NCBI GenBank assembly: GCA_964016985.1
Contig: OZ024823.1
Location: forward strand, 131,894,112-131,958,111
Direction: 5' to 3'
DNA from: Anodontia alba
Taxonomy: Eukaryota; Mollusca; Bivalvia; Lucinida; Lucinidae
Length of the DNA stretch: 64,000 nucleotides
Shown one piece after another: positions 23,601-32,329 of the stretch (its first letter is position 1; each line of letters starts with the position of its first letter). The notes beneath the pieces were generated by a model, which worked only from the letters and a program-made list of their open reading frames with translations, ran no database searches and was not told where the DNA came from. The translations under genes and the position numbers were made by a program.

Positions 23601-24037
23601 CTTCTACATGAAAATAGAGACTGATTTATGTAGACACAAATGCCGCCGTGATTATCACCAACGCGATCACGGCGATACAAATTGAATCCGTTTATTTTAA
23701 TTGTTTCGTCAGAGGTACGACGATCAAGCCATGTTTCAGTTAAACATATAGCATCAAAATCTCTTAGTTCGGACTCAATTATGTCAACTTTATTACTTAA
23801 GCTTTGAATATTATAGTGAACAACAGAAAATTTGCCTTTAATAGATGATTTTTCAAAGATTCCAATCTCGGCTGAAGAGTTTGAGGATTCATCTAGGCGA
23901 GGTCCTGGATTGGTTTCTATACCCCCAATTAGTAATGCTGACATAATAATATATATCTCAAAATAGTTCAAATAATCAATACCTTTCACCCTAGCCTGGC
24001 GACAATAATTCAATCCAATAAGGAGAATTTTGAGCAT
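20693..24037 (-). CDS. Non-LTR retrotransposon polyprotein (2A-like leader, APE endonuclease, RT), intact
   Basis: 1114 codons without a break. The ATG at 24037 is the first after an in-frame TAA (24064-24062), so the start is well set. A hydrophobic leader (about residues 20-37) ends in LLIGGIETNPGP (35-46), a 2A-like motif. The APE endonuclease (about 70-290) shows N76, E101 in LTETWLD, GDFN with D207 and N209, and H276. The reverse transcriptase (about 495-790) shows D641 in FCDISKAFD, GVPQGSILGPLLF (697-709) and F727-A-D-D730. A C-terminal C-x-C-x(7)-H-x(4)-C cluster (1040-1055) resembles the zinc knuckle near the end of many LINE proteins. The product would nick target DNA and prime cDNA synthesis there. 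RT and endonuclease blocks place it in the CR1/Jockey group; the exact clade needs a tree. No upstream ORF1 was found within 2 kb. Confidence 0.95.
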   Translation of the reverse strand: MLKILLIGLNYCRQARVKGIDYLNYFEIYIIMSALLIGGIETNPGPRLDESSNSSAEIGIFEKSSIKGKFSVVHYNIQSLSNKVDIIESELRDFDAICLTETWLDRRTSDETIKINGFNLYRRDRVGDNHGGICVYINQSLFSCRRRDLELPQLECIWVEISLHNRKELLGTFYRPPSSNNLIYSSIEDSIGLAFDTNIANITITGDFNFDVSKPALYRKINDLCQQFNMNQIITEPTHHTENSDSIIDLFLVSNKNRVFLSGVGEPFLDQNIRYHSPIYCVYNFDKVITPSFSRQIYLYHRGDLQSLSHELTETDWSLVKDNDVDTYAQNVTDRILYLVNKHIPNKLVHIRKSDPSWLTNNIKRLMRKRKRLYDKYKRSKNQTDFNNYKQVRNDVTFQIRKAKNEELDKLKNKLKDPNICQKDWWKTLKYFIKPDQDSSIPPLKSNDIIYCKDEHKADKLNEFFTQQTILDEHNASLPRTRITPLYNLHSLRITSEEVKSTLLSLPTGKASGPDLISNKILKELAQPLASPLQDLFNFSLNKGKVPSIWKQANVTPILKKDDPSEVSNYRPISLLSTVGKVLEKIVYKRIFNFFQENHVITTLQSGFVPGDSTVNQLTDLYNTFCQALDEGKEVRAIFCDISKAFDRVWHKGLLYKLSSVGISGSLLQWFTDYLNNRKQRVVLPGTASGWTSIKAGVPQGSILGPLLFLIYINDIVENIHSSIRLFADDTSLYIVVEDPVNAANQLNEDLQKIHLWAKTWLVTFNPAKSESIIFSRKRNQPYHPPVFMDQIQIEEVISHKHLGVVLSSDCTWHEHLEYIKSKAWTRINIMRKLKYKLDRRSLQTIYFSFIRPVIEYSNVVWDNCTLYEANELEKIQIEAARIVTGATKLVSIESLYTETGWETLASRRKKQKLQLFYKMKNGLSPNYLSSLVPDNVGNNSVYNLRNAQNLNTVHANSQLYYKSFLPSVTRDWNELTEEGRNTPTLSSFEHRLDSDLNAVPRFFFDGKRLGQIYHARLRMRCSTLNAHLFSKNIIDSPICVCGAREDTQHFLMSCTRYTTLRQELVNRVTPVFQPSLNVFLFGSQELSDSDNRQIFLAVQEFLTKSKRFEMINN

Positions 24038-24204
24038 GTAACCCTCCGTTTTAAAACTTCCTTATTTATTTTCGTGCTGCTGGCACAATACAATAGTGCA
24101 TTCGTGTAAGTCTGCATTCACGCATACAAAATCTCGGACAAAAACGAATGAGATGTGTATCATCAAATCAGTTTTGGCTCCCTAATGAGGACGTACCTTT
24201 TTGT
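24038..24204 (-). other. Likely 5' untranslated region of the LINE
   Basis: About 165 bp between the LINE start and the MITE-like sequence at 24205. Stops occur in frame, so the ORF does not extend. No internal promoter motif was recognised. Confidence 0.35.
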
Positions 24205-24310
24205 AGCTTTTACTACTCTCTGACGACAACTAGATAAAATATTTCTTATTTTTTCCAGAAAACAGAGTTTGACTGACATTTCATGCAAACCGTCTGTTTT
24301 GAAATGAGTG
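24205..24310. repeat. Degraded half of MITE family C
   Basis: Shares ACTCTCTG, TTTTTCCAGAAAACA and TGACATTTCATGCAAA with the copies at 32330-32814 and 43736-43954. Only one side of the palindrome is recognisable. Confidence 0.5.
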
Positions 24311-24418
24311 TAAGCGGACAATGATGACCCGAATCAAACTACGCGGACGTGCAGGATTATATGGGCTTTTGTCAAGTATACAATCAAGGCCTTTTTTGCA
24401 TGGCATGACCCATGTACT

Positions 24419-24528
24419 TTAACGCTTAGGACTAAGGATAAAAGTTTCAGCAGACGACATACTGAAATATTTTTCCTTTTAGAAACAATATCGTCTGCTG
24501 AGTTAGCCGAGAGAGTGGTAGTAGTTAA
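24419..24528. mobile_element. Short MITE family C copy with TTAA at both ends
   Basis: TTAA (24419-24422) and TTAA (24525-24528) flank a 102-bp element whose ends read CGCTTAGGACTAAGGA... and ...AGCCGAGAGAGTGGTAGTAG. Inner arms TTTCAGCAGACGACAT and ATCGTCTGCTGAGTTA pair. TTAA duplication is characteristic of piggyBac-type transposition. A minus-strand ORF across it is incidental. Confidence 0.65.
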
Positions 24529-24589
24529 CAATGCATACTTCAGCCGCAACGTGAAGTAATGTACCTTCTGACATGTGGGCCTAACGAAG

Positions 24590-24720
24590 ACACAAATCAG
24601 CCTGCGCACCTGCGCGGTCAGATCGGAGTCTTCCTTGTCCGCATGAAGAAACTTTGCATCCTTGGCTATCCAAAACGCACCTAGTGAATATCCTGATCAG
24701 ACTGTGCGTCCGTATTTGCC
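24590..24720. repeat. Dispersed GAGTCTTC / CTGATC palindromic element, copy 2
   Basis: Contains CCTGCGCACCTGCGCGGTCA, GATCGGAGTCTTCC and CTGATCAGACTGTGCG; see copy 1 at 14985. Confidence 0.55.
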
Positions 24721-24869
24721 TTATGTACTTATTTTCCTTAAGTATTCGGACAGACATGCCTGAGCTAACAAAGTAGACCCAGGGTCTTCAATATTTGACA
24801 TTTATCCAGCAACTTTCACACATATAAACAAATACACGTATCTGGCCTATGTAGTCAGATACACACGCC

Positions 24870-24915
24870 TTAGCAAACAGTAGACCTAAATCAGACACCG
24901 CGTTTTGTCCCTCAG
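24870..24915. repeat. Fragment of the GTAGACC-GATCAGAC element
   Basis: CAAACAGTAGACCTAAATCAGACACCGCG is a variant of the AAACAGTGTAGATCCAGATC core found in the TTAA-flanked MITEs at 26.8, 41.2 and 43.0 kb. Confidence 0.45.
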
Positions 24916-25114
24916 CTAGCAGGGTTTTAGACAGATCATCAGATTGTCCGATGGACTTGTTCACATTTATAGGTTTAACCCATTTTAGTCTGGAGACAGC
25001 GTGGGGATATGCGATGGCATGCCATCGACTGCGCGATCGTTAGTTTTCCTTACTTCCTTTTTTCTTTCTTTCTTTCTCTTTCTTTCTTTCGTTCTTTTTC
25101 TTCCTTTCATTCGA

Positions 25115-25675
25115 AAATTGTTTAGCTCCGCTTGACCGAAATTGCTAAAATGGTTCCACTCCTCTGAACAAAATGTCCGCCAGAGCTAATCTTAGCTCCG
25201 GTGAGCGATCCAGGGCCATCATGGCTATCAGCCGCCTCAAATCCCTCCCCTCCAGTTTCCTCTAAAATGCATTGTTGGTTCCTCCGAAAGGAACGAGCGA
25301 GCAAAGCATATTTCCTCCGAAAGGCACTGTTATGGTCACCAACCTTGATTCTGCTCTGCTGAACAACATGGCCACCAGTGCTAAAAATAGAAAAAAACAA
25401 GTTGTAACTCATAGGGACCTGGCACACTATGAAATTGTGTAAACTTACCAGAGCAAAAAATGAAAGAAAAAAAAAAAAAAAAAAAAAAAAACACCAATTA
25501 CTAACTGGGCAAATTTCAAACAAACTTCACAGGATTGTTCCTTGCATGTCCAGTAAGGTCTTGAGATCTACATTGCATTGGATAAGTCATTATGTGCCAA
25601 ACCTACGACATTTAAATATCAAGTCTTACACTTAAAGCAGATGTTCTCAGGTGAGCGATTTCAGCGGTCATGGTC
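25115..25675 (-). repeat. Two solo ends of the GGCCATGATGGCC / CGCTCACC element, plus A-tract
   Basis: At 25191-25223 the minus strand reads GCCATGATGGCCCTGGATCG then CTCACCGG. At 25648-25672 it reads GACCATGACCGCTGAAATCG then CTCACCTGAG. Both match the left end of the complete tandem-repeat element at 60694 (GGACCATGATGGTCC, TATATCGCTCACCTGA). No tandem core lies between; an A-run (25459-25489) and unique sequence do. Confidence 0.5.
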
Positions 25676-26251
25676 TCTAGTTATTTATTTATTTATTTAT
25701 TTATTATCTACATGTTTCTAATAGCGTATTAAATACTCAGGAATATTTCTGAATTTCTCATATTACTTGTCATAGAGTAAAATAGAAATGAACTTTTATA
25801 TAAATTATGCACATTCCACCTTCATTCTTCATCCCCTTATCATTGACATTATATAAGTTGGTACAGCAATAGCCCGTGGTACAGGTAAGGACGACCTAGT
25901 TAACAATAGTGAATATGGAGTTGGCTAGAAGTTAACCCCTTGTCTGAATCTAGTTGACTTGTAGTTAACTAGTGTGTAAATATTAGTCTGAAAGGTACTG
26001 TAAGCATTAAAATACTTTGCATGCCTTATCTTAGCTAGATAGGCTTTAACCTACGTAACCCTGTCAAAATCAACTTCCACTTTGGTACACTACGTTTAAA
26101 TAATATTTTTTTTAAACTTCCGATTTTTGAAAGCTATATTATTTTGTTTTACTAAATGTAGCAGATTATGAGAAAAGAAAATGAATAGCTATTTTCATAT
26201 TCCATACGGAAAATAAGCATAAAGATATAGTTGGACATTACCAGCTAACTG

Positions 26252-26253
<2 letters not shown>
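25676..26253. other. Non-coding with a TTTA microsatellite
   Basis: ATTT/TTTA tetranucleotide run at 25681-25705; otherwise AT-rich sequence with nothing recognised. Confidence 0.5.
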
Positions 26254-26324
<71 letters not shown>

Positions 26325-26406
26325 GTTGTTGTTGTTGTTGTTGTTGTACATTACCAGCTAACTGAGGTGTGTGTGTGTGTGTTGTTGTTATTGTTGTTGT
26401 TGTCTG
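26254..26406. repeat. GT and GTT microsatellites with duplicated flank
   Basis: A GT run (26254-26322) passes into GTT (26323-26346). The preceding 20-bp flank CATTACCAGCTAACTGAGGT (26235) then recurs (26349), followed by a second GT run (26369-26382) and GTT run. The whole microsatellite with its flank has been tandemly duplicated. Confidence 0.9.
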
Positions 26407-26807
26407 CGGTTTTGTCATTGTTAAACTTTTCGAACAACCATTAAAATGCAACTGTTTAAAAAATAATAAAGATGTAAAATTTGTGGAAAGCCATGCGCTG
26501 TGAGTCTGACCGCATGTGTGCACAGTCCGCCCTAAAATTAAGGAGTTTTTCCGATATTTTTCTCAAGGAAGACAACTTTTGTCACTTCCTTTTTACTTTC
26601 CAGCACATAAATACCTTCAAAAAATGGGTCTACTCTCTGGGGAGCAAATTCTTTCCTTTCAGAATAGACCCTTTTTCAGAAAGGGATAAAGTCCGTTTTG
26701 ACTGTGTTGTCTGCTTTGAAAGAGTATTCATTCCTCTTAAAGTTATTTACACAGTTCACGCCATAAAGCTCAAAATGCATGTCCGTTCGTCCAACTACCA
26801 TTGTCTA
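26407..26807. other. No gene recognised
   Basis: The 124-codon plus-strand ORF starting at 26481 runs into the MITE at 26808 and has no recognisable domain. Confidence 0.4.
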
Positions 26808-27021
26808 TTAACTCATGTCTTGCTGAATAAATTAAGATACCAAGCCCACTTCTAATTTTCATCCAATCAGATTACTTGATCCGGATTGTTGCTATAAATT
26901 CACATTCTTAATGGCAAACAGTGCAGATCCAGATCAGTTGGCTTCTGAAGAAGCCAACTGATCTGGATCTACACTGTTTGCAAAGGCAGGGTATATCCGG
27001 GTTCAGCAGGACAAGGGTTAA
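26808..27021. mobile_element. piggyBac-like MITE family B, copy 1 (TTAA-flanked)
   Basis: TTAA at 26808-26811 and 27018-27021. The right terminus reads TTCAGCAGGACAAGGG on the plus strand, the left ACTCATGTCTTGCTGAA (a degraded CCCTTGTCCTGCTGAA). The middle is a 40-bp palindrome AGATCCAGATCAGTTGGCTT with its complement, flanked by CAAACAGTGC and CACTGTTTGC. Other TTAA-flanked copies: 41157-41365 and 42962-43171. Class by TSD and CCC-starting ends. Confidence 0.8.
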
Positions 27022-27257
27022 AAAAAAGAAAAGAAAAGAAAAACGATTCCAACGCTAAGACAAAAACCTGACTGAGATTTTCCTACGATTTTCATCAATA
27101 TATTCTAGGGGAGATCTGCATAAGGATAGCACTTTTTGCTTGGCATTTACGACTGGCGAGCTTTAGATTGGATTAGTGCTTCCCCCGGTTATCGCGTAAC
27201 GGCACTGGGAAAGCAGCGGCTGATAATTAAGAAATCCACAGGGGCCCGGCGTTTCTT

Positions 27258-27497
27258 TTGTGTGTGTGTGTGTGTGTTTTTTTTTTTTTTTTGTTTTGTT
27301 TTTTTTGTTTTTGTTTTTTTTTGTTTGTTTTTTTTTTTTTTTTTTTTTTTGTTTTTGTTGTTGTTTTTTTTTTGTTTTTGTTTTTTTTTTTTTTTTGTTT
27401 TGTTTTTTTTTTTTTTGTTTTTTGTTTGTTTGTTTGTTTTTTTTTGTTTGTGTTTTTTTTTTTTTTTTTTTTGTTTTTTTTGTGTTTTTTTTTTTTA
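27258..27497. repeat. GT run and T-rich low-complexity tract
   Basis: About 240 bp of GT followed by T-runs broken by single G residues. The long ORFs here on both strands are artefacts of composition. Confidence 0.95.
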
Positions 27498-27629
27498 GTG
27501 ACTATTAACAAACGTGTGGTGTCAATAATGATTTTTACGTGAAATAGCTATTGACAAACGTTTGTCGATTGTGATTTTTATGTAAAATCACTTTTTGGCA
27601 AACGTTATGAAATGGCGAAATTTTGTTGA

Positions 27630-27740
27630 TATCTCTGTCTGACTTAGTTGCGTCAAGTTAATAACTTATTCCCGTTTCGCTATTCGATATTCAATAACGA
27701 ATACGTAATACGTTACTTATTCGTTATTCAAAAGTTATGC
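27630..27740 (+). repeat. Left copy of the ATAACGAATAAG inverted repeat
   Basis: GTCAAGTTAATAACTTATTC, CCGTTTCGCTATTCGATATT and GTTATTCAAAAGTTATGCCA match in reverse complement to 33017-33105 over about 90 bp. Weaker copies at 29938-30032 and 30168-30195. The repeat is itself partly palindromic (AAGTAACGTATTACTT-like). Confidence 0.8.
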
Positions 27741-27769
27741 CAAGCATAGTCAAACATTTGGTGTCAGTA

Positions 27770-27925
27770 TATCTAACCACACTTTTACTGGGCAAGCTTA
27801 GTACTTTTAGCGGTTAGCCAGTATTGTACACAATCTTTCGCTAGAAACTGACGGCTGCCCTTCTTGAATCAGCGAAAGGGAGAGAATGACCGTCAAAAAT
27901 ATTTCGTGATCAATCTTTTAATGTA
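27770..27925 (-). mobile_element. SINE family 1, 3' half, minus strand
   Basis: Reads on the plus strand CTAACCACACTTTTACTGGG, TAGCGGTTAGCCAGTATTGT and CTGCCCTTCTTGAATCAGCG, the complement of the SINE body; the tRNA-like head is absent. Confidence 0.75.
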
Positions 27926-27959
27926 ACTATATATCTATACTTATCAATCTATATATCAA

Positions 27960-28870
27960 TCCAAAGGTCACTGCGACCAATTTTGTTTGAGGTAAAACTT
28001 TGGGTTGTACTGACATAATCGGAAAGTATGATGTTTATGCATCAAATACTCGTCAAGATATAAAGCAAAATCACTGGATCAAGAAATGTAGGTCACTGTG
28101 ACCTACATTTCTTTTGGCTTCTAGCTTCGGGTCATGCTGACTTACAATATAATAATAATGATGTTGATACATCAAATGCACGAAGATAGAAAGCAAAATC
28201 ACTTGACTGTGAAATGTACGTCACTGTGATCTTCATTTATTTTGAAGTCCAAACTTTGAGTCAAGGTTTGAGTCATACTGACTCTTAATCTATAAGCTTG
28301 ATGTTCATACATCAAATACTGTACAAGATAAAAGGCAAAATCACTGGACCAGGAAATATTTTTCAATGATCTAATCTATTTTGAGGTCATACTGGGTAAT
28401 TACTGAATCATAATCGGAAAGAAAGCTAGGTCTCTGTGACCTAAACTTATTTTGGATTAAACTGACTCATAATACATAATAATGATGTTGATACATCAAA
28501 TACACAAAGATACAAGGTAAAATCACTGGACCGTTAAATGTTGGTCACTCTGACCTTCAATTATTTTGAGGTCAAACTTTGGATCATACTGACTCATTAT
28601 ACAAAAGCAGGATGATCATACATCAAATACTGTAAAAGATAGAAGGCAAAATCATTGGACCAGGAAATATTGGTCAGTATAATCTACATTTATTTTGAGG
28701 TCATGCTACGGGTCATTACTGTATTATCATCGTTAAGTGTAGTGTTAATACATAAAACAAAACTCGAGATAGGAGGCAAAGCCACTGGACAGTGAAAACT
28801 TCAAAATAGCCTAGATCACTGGATCGTGAAATATTGATTGTGGTGAATTTCATTTTATGACCAACTGTCG
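27960..28870 (+). repeat. Tandem array 2 with palindromic GGTCA sites
   Basis: Units carry GATGTTNATACATCAAATAC (28030, 28159, 28299, 28485, 28611, 28742), GGCAAAATCACTGGACCAGG and a GGTCACTGTGACC-type palindrome. Spacing alternates near 126-140 and 186 bp, implying a dimeric higher-order unit of about 310-325 bp. 28091-28105 reads AGGTCACTGTGACCT, a perfect inverted repeat with a 3-base spacer. No coding content. Confidence 0.8.
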
Positions 28871-29774
28871 GTCTAAATTGTTTTAAAAACAAAACAAAAA
28901 ATTAGAGGAAAAGAACCCCTTCTTCAAGGTGACCTTGATTTTGACTTCTAGTCCCTCCCCGGATATTATAATACCTGATATCTTGGAAAGAAAGCCAACC
29001 ATTCAGGGTACCTATAGTCCAAATGTACCTATAGTCGAAATATGAATGCTTACTGATAAGCGGCTGTTGAGATTAGAAAGCCTTGAGAAATCTTTGTCAA
29101 AAATTATTTACGCCTTACAGATGGAAGAAGAAACTTAGAAAGAATGGTAAGAAGTTTCAGCATCTCAGCATCTTGGTTTTCTTTTACACAATATCGCTCA
29201 GCACTGTGCATACAAAATTTGAGGACTGGCTGTCATTGAAGATGAGAAATGCGTGACGGAAATTTTTATTCGAGAGAAAGAAAAATGGACATTTACAAGT
29301 TATGATAAGCAAGAGGAGGCTGATTCACTTTTACACAATACAAGCCATATTCAATAGTTGTATCAGATTTCAAAATCCTAGGTTCAGTGGTTCCTGAATA
29401 TTTTTTACAAAACGTTCCCCATGTATCACATTGAAGTGAGAAATGGTAAAACGGGAAAAAAAGGCAAAACAATGTCAACATCTGTGTTTTCCTTTACACA
29501 ATCTGCGTCAGCCTTTTCTATGTATATCCACAGGAGCTGACAAATTTGCGAGAAATGTTGTTTTATTGGAGACAAAAAATGGACAAATAAAGGAAATAAT
29601 ACAGTATGCAAAAGGATGCTGATTCTCTTTTATTACAATGAAACAAGTGATGCCCATTGGTTGTATCAAATGTCAAAATCCTGGATCCAGTAGTTCCTGA
29701 GAAATTTTTGACAAAAAATAAAGTGTAGACATACACACAGAGGCGTGCGCGCACATTTCGGAAAAAATAGAACT
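28871..29774 (+). repeat. Two-copy tandem repeat of about 306 bp
   Basis: TCAAAATCCTAGGTTCAGTG GTTCCTGA (29368) recurs as TCAAAATCCTGGATCCAGTA GTTCCTGA (29674). TTTTCTTTTACACAATATCG (29176) recurs as TTTTCCTTTACACAATCTGC (29487). Outside these, nothing is recognised between 28871 and 29100. Confidence 0.65.
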
Positions 29775-29883
29775 ACCCAGCTAGCACTCTACGTAAATCT
29801 ACATAGGGCCGTCATCGGCCCGTCAGCTACCCTGACGGGCCGATGACGGCCCGATATAGATTTACGTAGAATGCTGACTGGGT
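29775..29883. mobile_element. Snapback element S, copy 1 (about 109 bp, nearly perfect palindrome)
   Basis: Ends ACCCAGCTAGCACTCTACGT and ACGTAGAATGCTGACTGGGT. The centre GACGGGCCGATGACGGCCCG mirrors CGGGCCGTCATCGGCCCGTC. Copies at 30040-30145 and 53304-53410. Confidence 0.85.
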
Positions 29884-29937
29884 GTGTACCACCTATATAC
29901 TTCACTTTCCGGAGTATAATTCTTAGGGAACTAATAC

Positions 29938-30200
29938 CTGCATAACTTTTAAATCACAAATAAGTAACGTATTACTTATTCGCGATTGAATGTTGAATAG
30001 CGAATAAGAAACAATTTATTTATTTCTTATTCAGAACATCCCAGTCAGCATTCTACGTAAATCTATATCGGGCCGTCATCGGCCCGTCAGGGTAGCTGAC
30101 GGGCCGATGATGGCCCGATGTAGATTTACGTAGAATGCTAGCTGGTATTAGACAAATCTATTCTGTGGCTGGCATAACTTTTGAATAACGAATAAGTTAT
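29938..30200. repeat. ATAACGAATAAG repeat pair interrupted by snapback element S copy 2
   Basis: 29938-30032 (AATAAGTAACGTATTACTTA, GATTGAATGTTGAATAGCGA) and 30168-30195 (TGGCATAACTTTTGAATAAC) are relatives of the 27.6 and 33.0 kb repeat. Snapback S copy 2 occupies 30040-30145 (CCCAGTCAGCATTCTACGTA to TACGTAGAATGCTAGCTGG) and separates them. Confidence 0.7.
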
Positions 30201-30201
30201 A

Positions 30202-30380
30202 GATAAACCATGATTATTGTCGAGGTTTTGGGTATACTGTAAATTATACCATAGTTTGGTGACCTTTCACTGTCTGATCCCAAACGAGGCGGAGCCGAGT
30301 TTGGGTCAGACAGTGAAAGGTCACCAAATTATGATATAATTTACAGTATTCCCAAAACCGAGACAATAACATGGTTTATC
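30202..30380. mobile_element. 179-bp snapback palindrome
   Basis: GATAAACCATGATTATTGTC pairs with GACAATAACATGGTTTATC, continuing through TTTTGGGTATACTGTAAATT, GGTGACCTTTCACTGTCTGA and CCAAACGAGGCGGAGCC to a centre near 30288. A half-site relative (ATAAACCATGGGATAA...) lies near 32866. Confidence 0.85.
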
Positions 30381-30587
30381 TGTTTTAACCAGTGTATGGG
30401 ACTATTTTTTTCTTGCAATAATTAAACTTTTATTTATTTAGTATATCTTTTTCTACTTTTTTATTTTTATTTATTTATATTTTTATGGTAAAGTGGTAAC
30501 ACCTGGTCTCATGCAATGCTGGACTTATTGACCTTGTATACTTAAAATGATGTAAGACTCCGCCTTTTTTTAATTAAACTGACTGAG

Positions 30588-32119
30588 GCACTACTATGGC
30601 GTGATATGCGTTGCAATATTATATCTGTTAATATATTTGTTCCATATTCAAATATGTATTCTATATTAAGATATTTATGCCCAAATAAAAATTTATTTAT
30701 ATGCAAAATAGATATTTATTGGCAATAAAATATATTTATTGGCAATAAATCTTATTTATTGGCAATAAAAAATATTTATTTGCAAAATAAATATTCATTG
30801 GCAATAAAATATATTTATTGGCAATTAAATTTATTTGTTGGCAATAAAATTATTATTTTTTTTTTTTTTTTTTTTCATAATAAAAATATTTGTTCTATAA
30901 GTATATTCATCGGCAACAAAAGATATGTATTGGCAATGAAAATATAATTATTCAAAATATAAAATATTAATAAAAGTGATACATATTTATTGAATCAATA
31001 TTCTGTTGTGTCACAATAAAAACTATTTATCTTCAATGTGCAAAAATATATGTTGGGTAAAATTAGCATTGTGGGATATGACACGGTTTTGTATCAGCGA
31101 ATTTCATTGGCTCTGTGAAACCTAATAATGGCAGCCTCTATTGATTACACAGAGCGCTGCCATATTGTTTTGGTTCGCAGTTTATGGCCAACTCGATCCT
31201 TGGCCGTTTCGACCATAGTCAATTCGCACCTTTTGATTCTTGGTCACATCGCACCCCCGGACACAAGTCAACTCAGTATTTCTCTCGTGTGTTGCAGTTC
31301 CTTTGATTTGGATGTGACTTGTAATCCGCGCGGAATAACGGTCCATATGATTTTTTTAAACCCAAAAGCATTATATACTTGAATATATAGTCCAGATCTT
31401 GGGGGCTGATCATTGACCATTAGTCCATACGTGTCTAGCGGTCCTAATGTTTCCATGCAGACTGGGAAACTAGAGCTAAAGTTCTCATAGAAGTGGTAAC
31501 AAAACTGCAACAAAGTCTCTAACATTCTAGGTAACGGGCAAACATGGGGGCATCTAAGGACGAAAGTCTAAGGTGCGAAAATCTAAGCAGCGAGTTGACC
31601 AAGGATCAAACCACCGGAAATTTTGTCGAGCCAATGAAATTATCTGTTACAAGGCTACTGTACATCATGTCCCACAATGCTAATTTTACCCAATATATAT
31701 TTTTTTTAACTTACAATGAATATTACTTTTTTGTAAAAATTGTCAATAATTCCTTTTTTTGGCAAATAAATATATATTCTATATATTGTGATTTTTTATT
31801 GTTCAAATAAAATATTTATCAATGCATATTTAGTTCGCAAAAATATATATATATATACATCGCACATAAATATTTTTATTGTGAATAAATATATTTTTAT
31901 TGCCAATGAATATTTTGTCGTAAATAAATATATTTTTGTTGGCAATAAATATTCATGTAGCAAAGAAATATATATTTTTATATCGCAAATATATGTTTTA
32001 TTGTGAATAAATATATTTTATTGGCAATAAATATCTTAATATATAATACATATTTTTAATATGGAACAAATATATTATCATGTACAATATTGCAACGTAT
32101 ATCACGCCATACACTACTG
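30588..32119. mobile_element. 1.5-kb foldback element with TATTTATTGGCAATAAA arms
   Basis: The left end GGCACTACTATGGCGTGATA mirrors the right end TATCACGCCATACACTACTG. Inside are TTGCAATATTATATCTGTTA and its relative, then about 300 bp of tandem ATATTTATTGGCAATAAAAT units on each side (30665-30960, 31740-32035). Further in, an inverted pair GGGTAAAATTAGCATTGTGG (31055) and CCACAATGCTAATTTTACCC (31671) is followed by CGAATTTCATTGGCTC-type and TTCGCACCTT-type matches. The unpaired spacer is about 31270-31540. The symmetry centre near 31360 is consistent across anchors. No transposase ORF is present. Confidence 0.8.
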
Positions 32120-32329
32120 CTAAAATCTGATTGGTTGCAGACATGTCAGTCAGAAGAAATTACATCAGCGTTTTAATTTGGTCAAATTTTGGTTGGTCAG
32201 CTGTAGCTTTTGTCATTATAATATACTCCAGACAGACTGTCTGGTTTTATGTGTTTTATCCAAGAAAAAATTGAATGTGTCATTTTTAAATAGACAGTTG
32301 CTCAGTGTAGAAGTGATTTTGAAGTTCCT

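Noticed and set aside
26245..26523. ORFs through the GT/GTT microsatellite
   Set aside because: Simple-repeat translation (His/Thr or Cys/Val).
27136..27542. Overlapping 82-120-codon ORFs on both strands
   Set aside because: Produced by the GT and T-rich tract; amino acids are almost only Phe, Cys, Val or Lys.
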